Positions 1 to 5,279 of a stretch of DNA of 5,279 nucleotides are shown piece after piece. The notes beneath the pieces were generated by a model that had not been told where the DNA came from, did not search any database, and worked only from the letters and a program-made list of their open reading frames with translations. The DNA is from Bacilli bacterium (GTDB lineage: Bacteria > Bacillota_I > Bacilli_A > RF39 > UBA660): assembly GCA_016302935.1 (NCBI GenBank), contig JAEDMO010000052.1:1-5279 (forward strand). Reading direction: 5' to 3'. Numbering within the stretch: position 1 is the stretch's first letter; each line of letters begins with the position of its first letter. A program made the position numbers and the translations under genes.

Positions 1-21
1 AATATATAATAAGAATACCAG

Positions 22-65
22 AATAATAAAAAACGAACATATAATTATGTTCATTTTTTATTATT
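22..65 (-). terminator. Hairpin terminator after ftsH, probably bidirectional
   Basis: A long inverted repeat has arms at 22-41 and 46-65, four loop bases (42-45) and a single mismatch (C34 against A53). The core stem is GAACATA/TATGTTC. It is flanked by an A-run at 28-33 on the left and a T-run at 54-59 on the right, so transcripts from either strand end the core hairpin with a U-tract. It starts about 28 bases past the ftsH stop codon, the right place to end the tilS-ftsH transcript. The symmetry suggests it also ends a convergent plus-strand gene lying left of the window, but that gene is not visible. Positions 1-21 and 66-93 show nothing else. Confidence 0.85.
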
Positions 66-93
66 AATTATGCATTATCTTTTTTATATTTTA

Positions 94-1998
94 TTAATTT
101 TTTTCTTTTTTAGATTTTGTGCCTTTCGCTTTTTCTTCTGTGTCTTCTTTAACTTCTTCGTCAATTTCAATTTTACCATATTTTACTAAATTATCAATTT
201 GTTCTTTGGTGATAGTTTCATTTTCAATTAAGGCATTAGCAATTAAATCTAGTGTTTTTTTATTTTCTTTAATAATTTTTTTCGCTTTTTCATAACATTC
301 ATTAATGATTTTTCTCATTTCTTCATCTATTTCGTGAGCTACAGTGTCAGAAATATTTCGATTTTTAGTGTAATCTCTGCCTAGGAAGGTATTTCCTTCG
401 CCTTCTTCCAATCTCATTGGACCTAGCGAACTCATTCCATATTCAGTTACCATACTTCTAGCTATTTTTGTAGCTTTTTTAAAATCATCATGTGCTCCTG
501 TGGTAATCTCATTAAATGTTACTTCTTCTGCTACTCTTCCTCCTAAAAGACCACAGATTGATTCTAACAATTCGTTTTTGGTATAATTGAAGGTTTCTTC
601 TTTTGGCGACATCATTGTATAACCACCAGCCATACCTCTTGGAATGATTGTAACTTTTTGAACATCGTTAGCTCCATCTAATTTTAATCCCATTACAACA
701 TGACCAGCTTCGTGGTATGCTACTAATTTTTTTTCTTTTTCTGTGTATTTCTTTGTTACTTTAGCAGGTCCCATTAAAACACGGTCAGTTGCTTCATCAA
801 TTTCAGACATTGTAATATTTTTCTTGTTTCTTCTAACCGCTAACAAGGCAGCTTCATTAAGTAAGTTTTCTAGGTCGGCTCCACTAAATCCTGGCGTTCT
901 TTTAGCTAGGTTTTCTAGAGTGATTCCTTTGCCTAATACTTTGTTTTTAGCGTGTACTTTTAATATTTCTTCTCTGCCTTTTTTATCTGGTAAAGAGACA
1001 GTTACTTGTCTATCAAAACGTCCTGGTCTAAGTAGGGCTGGGTCTAAAACATCTGGACGGTTTGTAGCGGCAATGATTATTATTCCTTCATTTGCTCCAA
1101 ATCCATCCATTTCGGTTAGTAATTGGTTTAGTGTTTGTTCTCTTTCGTCGTGTCCACCGCCTAATCCAGTTCCTCTTTGTCTTCCTACGGCGTCTATTTC
1201 ATCGATAAAGATAAGGCAAGGAGCGTTAAGTTTTGCTTGTTTGAACATATCTCTTACACGAGAAGCACCAACACCTACAAATAATTCAACAAAATCAGAT
1301 CCACTTATGTAATAGAAAGGTACTTTAGCTTCGCCGGCTACAGCTCTTGCTAATAATGTTTTACCAGTTCCTGGAGGCCCAACTAATAATACTCCTTTAG
1401 GAATTCTGGCTCCCATACTTTGGAATTTTTTAGGATTTTTTAAGAAATCGATTAATTCGCTTACTTCTTCTTTTTCTTCATCTAATCCAGCAACATCGTT
1501 AAAAGTAGTTTTTACGTTGTTATCCATTAATTTGGCTTTGCTTCTGCCAAAGTCCATAGATTTGTTGCCATTTCCCAATTGTTTTGTAAATAAATAAAAT
1601 GTTGCACCTACTAGTAATAATATTGGCAATACATTTACTGCTATTGCTAACCAAGATGAGGCTTCTGGGTCTGTATTTACTTTTAATTCAAATTTGTTAT
1701 TGTCTTTATTAGTTAAAATTCTGGAGATAATTTCATCAGATATAGGTAAATTAATGATAAAACTTTCTTTTTCTCCATATCCTTCTAATTTTCCAACAAT
1801 TTGATATACCTCTGTTCTGGTTTTAGGTGTAATTGTCATCTCAGTAATTTTGCCATCTTTTAAATTATCGTTAAATTCATCATATGTAAATTCATTGACT
1901 TTATTTTTCATATTATTTATTATGAATAAGCATCCAATAATAAAAATGAACATTATTACATAGGGCATTAGGCCTTTTTTAACTGTGTTATTTTTCAT
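94..1998 (-). CDS. ftsH: ATP-dependent zinc metalloprotease FtsH
   Basis: FtsH is a membrane-anchored hexameric AAA+ protease that degrades misfolded membrane proteins and some short-lived cytoplasmic regulators. The 634-residue product has TM1 at about 10-27, an extracytoplasmic domain at about 31-115, TM2 at about 116-137, then the AAA+ module: Walker A GPPGTGKT 207-214, pore loop FVGVG from F240, Walker B ending D266-E267, and a second region of homology with arginine fingers R324 and R327. The protease domain has HEAGH at 429-433 (zinc ligands H429 and H433, catalytic E430) and the likely third ligand D505 in GAHDDFKKAT. A charged Lys/Glu tail ends the protein. Length is normal for the family. 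A GTG at 2016 would add six residues, but the ribosome-binding site at 2005-2011 lies downstream of it; ATG 1998 is six bases from that site, ATG 2001 only three. It overlaps the end of tilS by 11 bases and ends in TAA. Confidence 0.97.
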   Translation of the reverse strand: MKNNTVKKGLMPYVIMFIFIIGCLFIINNMKNKVNEFTYDEFNDNLKDGKITEMTITPKTRTEVYQIVGKLEGYGEKESFIINLPISDEIISRILTNKDNNKFELKVNTDPEASSWLAIAVNVLPILLLVGATFYLFTKQLGNGNKSMDFGRSKAKLMDNNVKTTFNDVAGLDEEKEEVSELIDFLKNPKKFQSMGARIPKGVLLVGPPGTGKTLLARAVAGEAKVPFYYISGSDFVELFVGVGASRVRDMFKQAKLNAPCLIFIDEIDAVGRQRGTGLGGGHDEREQTLNQLLTEMDGFGANEGIIIIAATNRPDVLDPALLRPGRFDRQVTVSLPDKKGREEILKVHAKNKVLGKGITLENLAKRTPGFSGADLENLLNEAALLAVRRNKKNITMSEIDEATDRVLMGPAKVTKKYTEKEKKLVAYHEAGHVVMGLKLDGANDVQKVTIIPRGMAGGYTMMSPKEETFNYTKNELLESICGLLGGRVAEEVTFNEITTGAHDDFKKATKIARSMVTEYGMSSLGPMRLEEGEGNTFLGRDYTKNRNISDTVAHEIDEEMRKIINECYEKAKKIIKENKKTLDLIANALIENETITKEQIDNLVKYGKIEIDEEVKEDTEEKAKGTKSKKEKN

Positions 1999-3313
1999 CA
2001 TTTTCCTCCTTTTCACAGTACTTGATTATTATATCATACATTTCATTTTTTGAACTATTAAATTTGGATTTTTTTATATTTGGTATCCATAATATATTGT
2101 CATTATCATCAACTAATAATGGATAGTTATTCCTTTTTTCTTTAGGAATTTTCTTTTCAATAAATATATCGCTGATTTTCTTTTTTTGGTTTAACCCTTT
2201 TAGAATTATGTAATCACCATTTTTTCTGTTTCTTATATATAATGGCAACTTTATATTTTTTTTGTTTAATCTACAAACATCGTTACCATCTGAATTTTCA
2301 AATTTTTCTATTTTTAAAATAATGTTGCCTATTTCATTATAGCTTTTTAATGGAATAATGTATGATTTTGTTTGGATATCTTTTTTGAATTTTAAACTAT
2401 TATATGATTTTATAACAACAATGTTGTGTGGTAGGTTTATTTGTAAATTTGGTTTATTACTATTTATAATTTTTAAAATATTCTCAATATGTTTTTCTTT
2501 AGTTATGTTTGATTGATTGTTGTATATGTCATTTAATAAAATATATAGAATGTTTTTTTGAATAAACGGGTCTATATTTTTGAATTTTATTAAGTCTAAG
2601 GTGTTTTTATTATATACTTTTTTTAGAAAATCATTTGCTGTTTTTTCTACATATTCTTGGTATTCTAGTAATGTTTTTGAATATTTTAAAAATTTTTTAT
2701 GAATTTGTTCATCTTCCTTTTTTAAAAGTGGAAGTATATTTTGGCGATATCTGTTTCTAGTATATTGGGTGTTTGTGTTGCTAATATCGTCAAAGTATGT
2801 GATTTTATGGTTTTGGCAGTATTCTAGTATGTCTTTTTTAGTATATTCTAACAGAGGCCTTATAATGTAATAATCTTTAACTTTGTTTATCTTTTTTAAT
2901 CCGGCGTATCCTTCAATATTAGATCCTCTGGCTATTTTCATTAGAATAGTTTCGATTAAGTCATCTCCGTGGTGAGCGAGAAAGAGATATTTGGTGTTGT
3001 ATTTTTTTAATAGTTTTTCATAAAAAGCGTATCTTTTCTTGCGGGCTTCGTTTTCAAAGTTGTTTTCTTGGTAATTAGTTAATTTTATTGTTTCAAAGAT
3101 AATGTTGTTTTCTAGGCAGTAGTGGCGTAAGTATTCTTCTTCTTCATTGCTTTCTTTTCTTACATTGTGATTAATGTGTGCACAAATTATTTTTTGGCTT
3201 GTATTATTTATTAAATAATGAAATAACGCCATAGAATCGCATCCTGTCGATACCCCAACTACTACGTAATCATTATCAATGTTAATATCTTTTAGTAGGT
3301 TGTTTAATCTCAT
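1988..3313 (-). CDS. tilS: tRNA(Ile)-lysidine synthetase TilS
   Basis: TilS uses ATP and lysine to convert C34 of the CAU anticodon of tRNA-Ile2 to lysidine. This switches the tRNA from methionine to isoleucine identity so that it reads AUA, an essential cytoplasmic step and a heavily used codon in an AT-rich genome. The 441-residue product begins with the PP-loop ATPase motif at 22-27 (STGCDS, a variant of SGGxDS). HINHNVR follows at 46-52, AHHGDDLIET at 113-122 with RGS at 129-131, RPLL at 152-155, and the DxSN...RNxxR block at 176-190 with P195. The C-terminal TilS domain is recognisable from RNRKNGD at 361-367 onward. Length is normal for the family. The start ATG has a strong ribosome-binding site five bases upstream. 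It is the first gene of the operon and its TAA stop lies inside ftsH. The C-terminal half is very AT-rich (many Asn, Lys, Ile), in keeping with weaker conservation there. Confidence 0.96.
   Translation of the reverse strand: MRLNNLLKDINIDNDYVVVGVSTGCDSMALFHYLINNTSQKIICAHINHNVRKESNEEEEYLRHYCLENNIIFETIKLTNYQENNFENEARKKRYAFYEKLLKKYNTKYLFLAHHGDDLIETILMKIARGSNIEGYAGLKKINKVKDYYIIRPLLEYTKKDILEYCQNHKITYFDDISNTNTQYTRNRYRQNILPLLKKEDEQIHKKFLKYSKTLLEYQEYVEKTANDFLKKVYNKNTLDLIKFKNIDPFIQKNILYILLNDIYNNQSNITKEKHIENILKIINSNKPNLQINLPHNIVVIKSYNSLKFKKDIQTKSYIIPLKSYNEIGNIILKIEKFENSDGNDVCRLNKKNIKLPLYIRNRKNGDYIILKGLNQKKKISDIFIEKKIPKEKRNNYPLLVDDNDNILWIPNIKKSKFNSSKNEMYDIIIKYCEKEENDEK
2005..2011 (-). promoter_or_regulatory. 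Ribosome-binding site of ftsH, inside tilS
   Basis: The minus strand reads AAGGAGG here, six bases before ATG 1998 and three before the tandem ATG at 2001. It is embedded in the last codons of tilS, so ribosomes finishing tilS pass directly over it. This site decides the ftsH start: an upstream GTG at 2016 would put it inside the coding region. Confidence 0.88.
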
Positions 3314-3318
3314 GGTAA

Positions 3319-3326
3319 CCTCCTTT
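3319..3326 (-). promoter_or_regulatory. Ribosome-binding site of tilS
   Basis: The minus strand reads AAAGGAGG, five bases before the tilS ATG. It lies almost at the predicted 5' end of the transcript, because the -10 box ends only eight bases upstream at 3334. Confidence 0.9.
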
Positions 3327-3333
3327 GGCTAGT

Positions 3334-3362
3334 ATTATAACACAACTTAAAATACTTGTCAT
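3334..3362 (-). promoter_or_regulatory. Promoter of the tilS-ftsH operon
   Basis: On the minus strand the -35 box is ATGACA (3362-3357, five of six matches to TTGACA), the spacer is 17 bases, and the -10 box is a perfect TATAAT (3339-3334). A TGT just before the -10 makes it an extended -10 promoter. Transcription should start near 3326-3330, which leaves a leader of only about 13-17 bases, essentially just the ribosome-binding site. This leaves no room for a riboswitch or T-box in front of tilS from this promoter. Confidence 0.82.
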
Positions 3363-3473
3363 TATATCTAATTATTTGTCGTTTTAAAATTTATATATAT
3401 TGTACAAATTTGATATATATTATTTGTATGGGGATATAAAGGGAATAATGATAATATTTTTCATTAAATTGTC

Positions 3474-3501
3474 TTGACAAATTCTTGTTTTGCTTTATAA
3501 T
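3474..3501 (+). promoter_or_regulatory. Consensus promoter of the vWA surface-protein gene
   Basis: A perfect -35 TTGACA (3474-3479) and a perfect -10 TATAAT (3496-3501) are separated by 16 bases, one short of the optimum. Transcription should start near 3507-3510, giving a leader of roughly 80 bases. Both hexamers match the housekeeping (sigma-A type) consensus. The -35 also sits in a small dyad, TTGTC-TT-GACAA at 3469-3480, which could be an operator half-site pair. Confidence 0.88.
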
Positions 3502-3526
3502 ATTTAGTCAATTAATTCTTGTTTTG
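3480..3526 (+). repeat. 13-bp exact direct repeat spanning the promoter
   Basis: The 13-mer AATTCTTGTTTTG occurs at 3480-3492 and again at 3514-3526, a start-to-start distance of 34 bases. The first copy fills most of the -35/-10 spacer and the second lies just downstream of the predicted transcription start. The placement suggests a pair of regulator-binding sites; a local duplication is the alternative. The repeat itself is directly visible; its function is inferred. Confidence 0.6.
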
Positions 3527-3546
3527 AGGCATTTGGGAATTAATTG
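3509..3546 (+). promoter_or_regulatory. 10-bp inverted repeat at the 5' end of the leader
   Basis: The arms CAATTAATTC (3509-3518) and GAATTAATTG (3537-3546) are perfectly complementary around an 18-base interval, and three possible G-U pairs could extend the stem inward. The left arm begins at about +1 of the predicted transcript, so the RNA could fold into a 5'-terminal stem-loop, a known way of protecting messenger RNA from decay. The right arm is followed by GTGTTGTAAAA rather than a U-tract, so it is not an intrinsic terminator. The core AATTAATT is itself palindromic, so the two arms could equally be a direct pair of protein-binding sites on DNA. Confidence 0.55.
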
Positions 3547-3578
3547 TGTTGTAAAAAAACATGTTGTTATTAAATTAT

Positions 3579-3585
3579 AAGGAGG
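3579..3585 (+). promoter_or_regulatory. Ribosome-binding site of the vWA protein gene
   Basis: A perfect AAGGAGG lies five bases before ATG 3591. It settles the start, because an in-frame ATG at 3561 has no such site upstream and would put this one inside the coding region. Confidence 0.92.
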
Positions 3586-3590
3586 TAATT

Positions 3591-5279
3591 ATGAAAAGAT
3601 TATTTAAAAAATGTAAAGCTAATGCTTTAAAAATGTCTAAAATATTTTTGGTGTTGGTAATCTTTGCTACGGAAGTTTTATCCCCAATGGTGGTAATGGT
3701 CAACGCTAAAGAATTACCAAAAATGGAGAAAGGAGATGTCTATAATCCGCTTACTAACACGGCCTCAGATAGTGCTTCTGTAACGATTGGTCAATTAATT
3801 AATGAGGGTGATGTATCGGTTGTTAAAACAGTTAAGAAAACAGATGTTTTGGGTAGATATGAAGTTAGTTTTGAAGTTAAGGGTAAAAATACTGTTACTA
3901 ACACAACGGTTACAAAACCTTTGTATGTAGTGATTGTCCTTGATAGATCAGGTAGTATGGTTTGTGATAAAACTAAGGATGGCTATTCATATGTTGTTAA
4001 TAAAAATGCACATTATGTAGCTGCTGATGGTGTTGGAATCGCTTGTTTAGATAGTTATGAAGAGAGCAATCCAAGTGCATTGATTAAAGATAAGTGGGAA
4101 AGTGCAATCGATGGTGCTATAGAATTTTCTGATAGCCTAGTGGAAAAGGCCAATACATATGTTAGTTTAGTTACTTTTTCTGGGACTGCAACAAAGGCAA
4201 CTGACTTTAGGAGTAACAATGATGTAGTTGAAAATCAATCAATATTTGCTAAATCAGAATTTGGGCATCCTCAAGGAAGTACCAATTTAAAAGATGCAAT
4301 AGCAAAGGCATATAAAAAACTTAATACAATAACTACAACTGATGCTCAAAAATATATAGTTGTTATTGGCGATGGTGAACCTACAAAAGGTGGCGATTAT
4401 TTTTGCAATCATACTTGCAGTGCAAAAAAGCAATCTACAATTGCTAAAAACAAAGGAATTAATATTTATTCTATAGGATATGGTGTAGATAAAAATGCAA
4501 CGGCGCAAGAAGTTTTAAAGTACATTTCATCTAACACTTTGGTAACTTCCCAAAATCCTACAGGTTATGAAATAGGAACTTATATTGATAATGGTTATTA
4601 TTTAGAAGCTACTACTAGTGGAATTGTCAATAGTTTTAAGACTATTTTTGATAATATTAATGTTTCTTTAGCGGGAACTAACGCTAGTTTAAAAGATAAT
4701 TTAGGTGGTAAGTTTACTTTTACCATAAGTGATAGTAATGTTACAGATAATGGTAGAAGTTATACTTACAATATTGGAGATATTAAAGAAGAAGGAACAA
4801 AATTTAGCTTCTTTATAGATATTGATCAAGATAGTCCTACTGGTCTATATGATACCAATGATGGATTTACTTTATCGTATACTGATGCTAATGGTATTTC
4901 TAAAGAATTACCTTGTGGTACTAACCCACAAGTATATTGGGAACAAAATACCTATCCTTATGAAATAAGATATTATAAGGATGAGATTACTAACGTTAAT
5001 GATGCTACTACTTATTTAGGTAATGTAGAAGGTCAGGCAGCTCATAATGCAAATATTAATGTTAGTTTGACTAAATATATTCCAGAAGGTTATGTATCTT
5101 TAGCTACAAATCCAACTAGTTTAACTGTTGATAAAACTAAAGAGAATATCGTTAATGTTTTATATGTTAAAAGAAGTGATTTAAGTTATACAGTAAGATA
5201 TTACAAAGACAGTGTAAGTGAAAATAATAAATTAGGAAATGATGTTGTAGTTGGTAATCAAACATTTGGATCACAAGTA
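3591..5279 (+). CDS. Secreted vWA-domain surface protein (putative adhesin), 3' end outside window
   Basis: An open frame of 563 codons runs off the right edge without a stop. Residues 1-39 form a signal peptide: a basic region with many Lys/Arg up to K17, a hydrophobic core at about 18-37, and likely cleavage after N38-A39. A short beta segment (about 70-105, VVKTVKKTDVLGRYEVSFEVKG) leads into a vWA domain at about 112-355. The MIDAS metal site is complete: D118-S120-S122, T231 in GSTNL and D261 in GDGEPT. An extra stretch of about 35-40 residues separates D118-M123 from the first helix (K168-W169). C125 and C152 flank most of it, and C272/C276 follow D261. Residues about 357-452 resemble the beta-rich domain that often follows vWA in Gram-positive adhesins. 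From Y457 a 76-residue repeat begins, resembling MucBP modules. The protein is probably surface-exposed and binds a host or matrix ligand, but the ligand cannot be named and the anchor (LPXTG or other) lies beyond the window. Confidence 0.88.
   Translation, partial: MKRLFKKCKANALKMSKIFLVLVIFATEVLSPMVVMVNAKELPKMEKGDVYNPLTNTASDSASVTIGQLINEGDVSVVKTVKKTDVLGRYEVSFEVKGKNTVTNTTVTKPLYVVIVLDRSGSMVCDKTKDGYSYVVNKNAHYVAADGVGIACLDSYEESNPSALIKDKWESAIDGAIEFSDSLVEKANTYVSLVTFSGTATKATDFRSNNDVVENQSIFAKSEFGHPQGSTNLKDAIAKAYKKLNTITTTDAQKYIVVIGDGEPTKGGDYFCNHTCSAKKQSTIAKNKGINIYSIGYGVDKNATAQEVLKYISSNTLVTSQNPTGYEIGTYIDNGYYLEATTSGIVNSFKTIFDNINVSLAGTNASLKDNLGGKFTFTISDSNVTDNGRSYTYNIGDIKEEGTKFSFFIDIDQDSPTGLYDTNDGFTLSYTDANGISKELPCGTNPQVYWEQNTYPYEIRYYKDEITNVNDATTYLGNVEGQAAHNANINVSLTKYIPEGYVSLATNPTSLTVDKTKENIVNVLYVKRSDLSYTVRYYKDSVSENNKLGNDVVVGNQTFGSQV
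4959..5279 (+). repeat. Start of a MucBP-like tandem repeat array in the surface protein
   Basis: Unit 1 covers residues 457-532 (4959-5186) and opens YEIRYYKD; unit 2 opens YTVRYYKD at residue 533 (5187) and is cut by the window edge after 31 residues. The period is 76 residues (228 bases). Unit 1 ends with NIVNVLYVKR before a short SDLS link, the usual end of such modules. The two units share the opening motif but differ in most other residues and in DNA, so this is not a recent duplication. These features resemble MucBP-type beta-grasp repeats of Gram-positive surface proteins; the exact family assignment is uncertain. Confidence 0.65.

Noticed and set aside
743..1312. A 189-residue open frame on the plus strand
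   Set aside because: It lies wholly inside ftsH on the opposite strand, has no ribosome-binding site or recognisable motif, and its composition is what an antisense read of conserved AAA+ codons gives.
1999..2016. A longer FtsH starting at GTG 2016
   Set aside because: The only good ribosome-binding site (2005-2011) lies downstream of this GTG, and the added residues MKRRKM correspond to the site itself and its flanks.
3403..3428. A 7-bp inverted repeat TACAAAT/ATTTGTA in the intergenic region
   Set aside because: It is short, with a 12-base gap, in a stretch made almost entirely of A and T, where such matches are expected by chance. It lies outside both promoters.
3363..3470. A second plus-strand promoter using TTGTAC (3400-3405) or TATAAA (3435-3440)
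   Set aside because: The hexamers do not pair at a workable 16-18 base spacing, and the AT-rich background yields many weak matches.
3561..3590. An in-frame upstream ATG at 3561 extending the surface protein by ten residues
   Set aside because: No Shine-Dalgarno sequence precedes it, and the extension would translate through the strong site at 3579-3585.
3314..3590. A phase-variable (invertible) promoter for the surface protein
   Set aside because: Invertible promoters need matching inverted repeats on both sides of the promoter. The only good inverted repeat (3509-3546) lies wholly downstream of the -10, and no recombinase gene is in the window.
4287..4508. A 73-residue open frame on the minus strand
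   Set aside because: It is antisense to the vWA domain coding region, with no ribosome-binding site, and its Ile/Phe/Cys-rich composition is that of a random AT-rich frame.
94..5279. Use of the Mycoplasma-type genetic code (TGA as tryptophan)
   Set aside because: All four tryptophan codons seen are TGG and every gene reads through intact under the standard bacterial code.

Overview
This is an AT-rich window with three genes in a divergent layout, from what looks like a low-GC Gram-positive bacterium (Bacilli-type, possibly an uncultured gut lineage). The grounds are strong AAGGAGG ribosome-binding sites, consensus sigma-A-type promoters, a long Gram-positive signal peptide on a surface protein, and the tilS-ftsH neighbourhood typical of Firmicutes. 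All four tryptophan codons seen (one in ftsH, one in tilS, two in the surface protein) are TGG, and no reading frame needs TGA as a sense codon. The Mycoplasma/Spiroplasma code is therefore not required. The lineage is an inference; no rRNA or other marker is present.

Left part, minus strand (positions 1-3362): a two-gene operon, tilS then ftsH. It is driven by a near-consensus extended -10 promoter at 3334-3362 with a very short leader and closed by a hairpin terminator at 22-65 that could work in both directions. TilS (tRNA-Ile lysidine synthetase) and FtsH (membrane AAA+ zinc protease) are both full length with intact catalytic motifs. The ftsH ribosome-binding site lies inside the end of tilS and the two coding regions overlap by 11 bases, which suggests translational coupling. 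The hpt gene that sits between tilS and ftsH in Bacillus is absent here.

Middle (3314-3590): a 277-base divergent intergenic region holding two outward promoters. The rightward promoter has perfect -35 and -10 hexamers. It is overlaid by a 13-bp exact direct repeat (one copy in the promoter spacer, one just after the start of transcription), a small dyad over the -35, and a 10-bp perfect inverted repeat beginning at about +1. This packed arrangement is the most interesting non-coding signal in the window.

Right part, plus strand (3591 to the window edge): the first 563 codons of a secreted or surface protein that continues beyond the window. It has a signal peptide, a von Willebrand factor A (vWA) domain with a complete MIDAS metal site and an unusual cysteine-containing insertion, a beta-rich linker domain, and the start of a 76-residue tandem repeat array of MucBP-like type. 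It is probably an adhesin. No functional link to tilS-ftsH is visible beyond the shared intergenic region. I see no RNA genes, insertion sequences, CRISPR arrays or phage genes.
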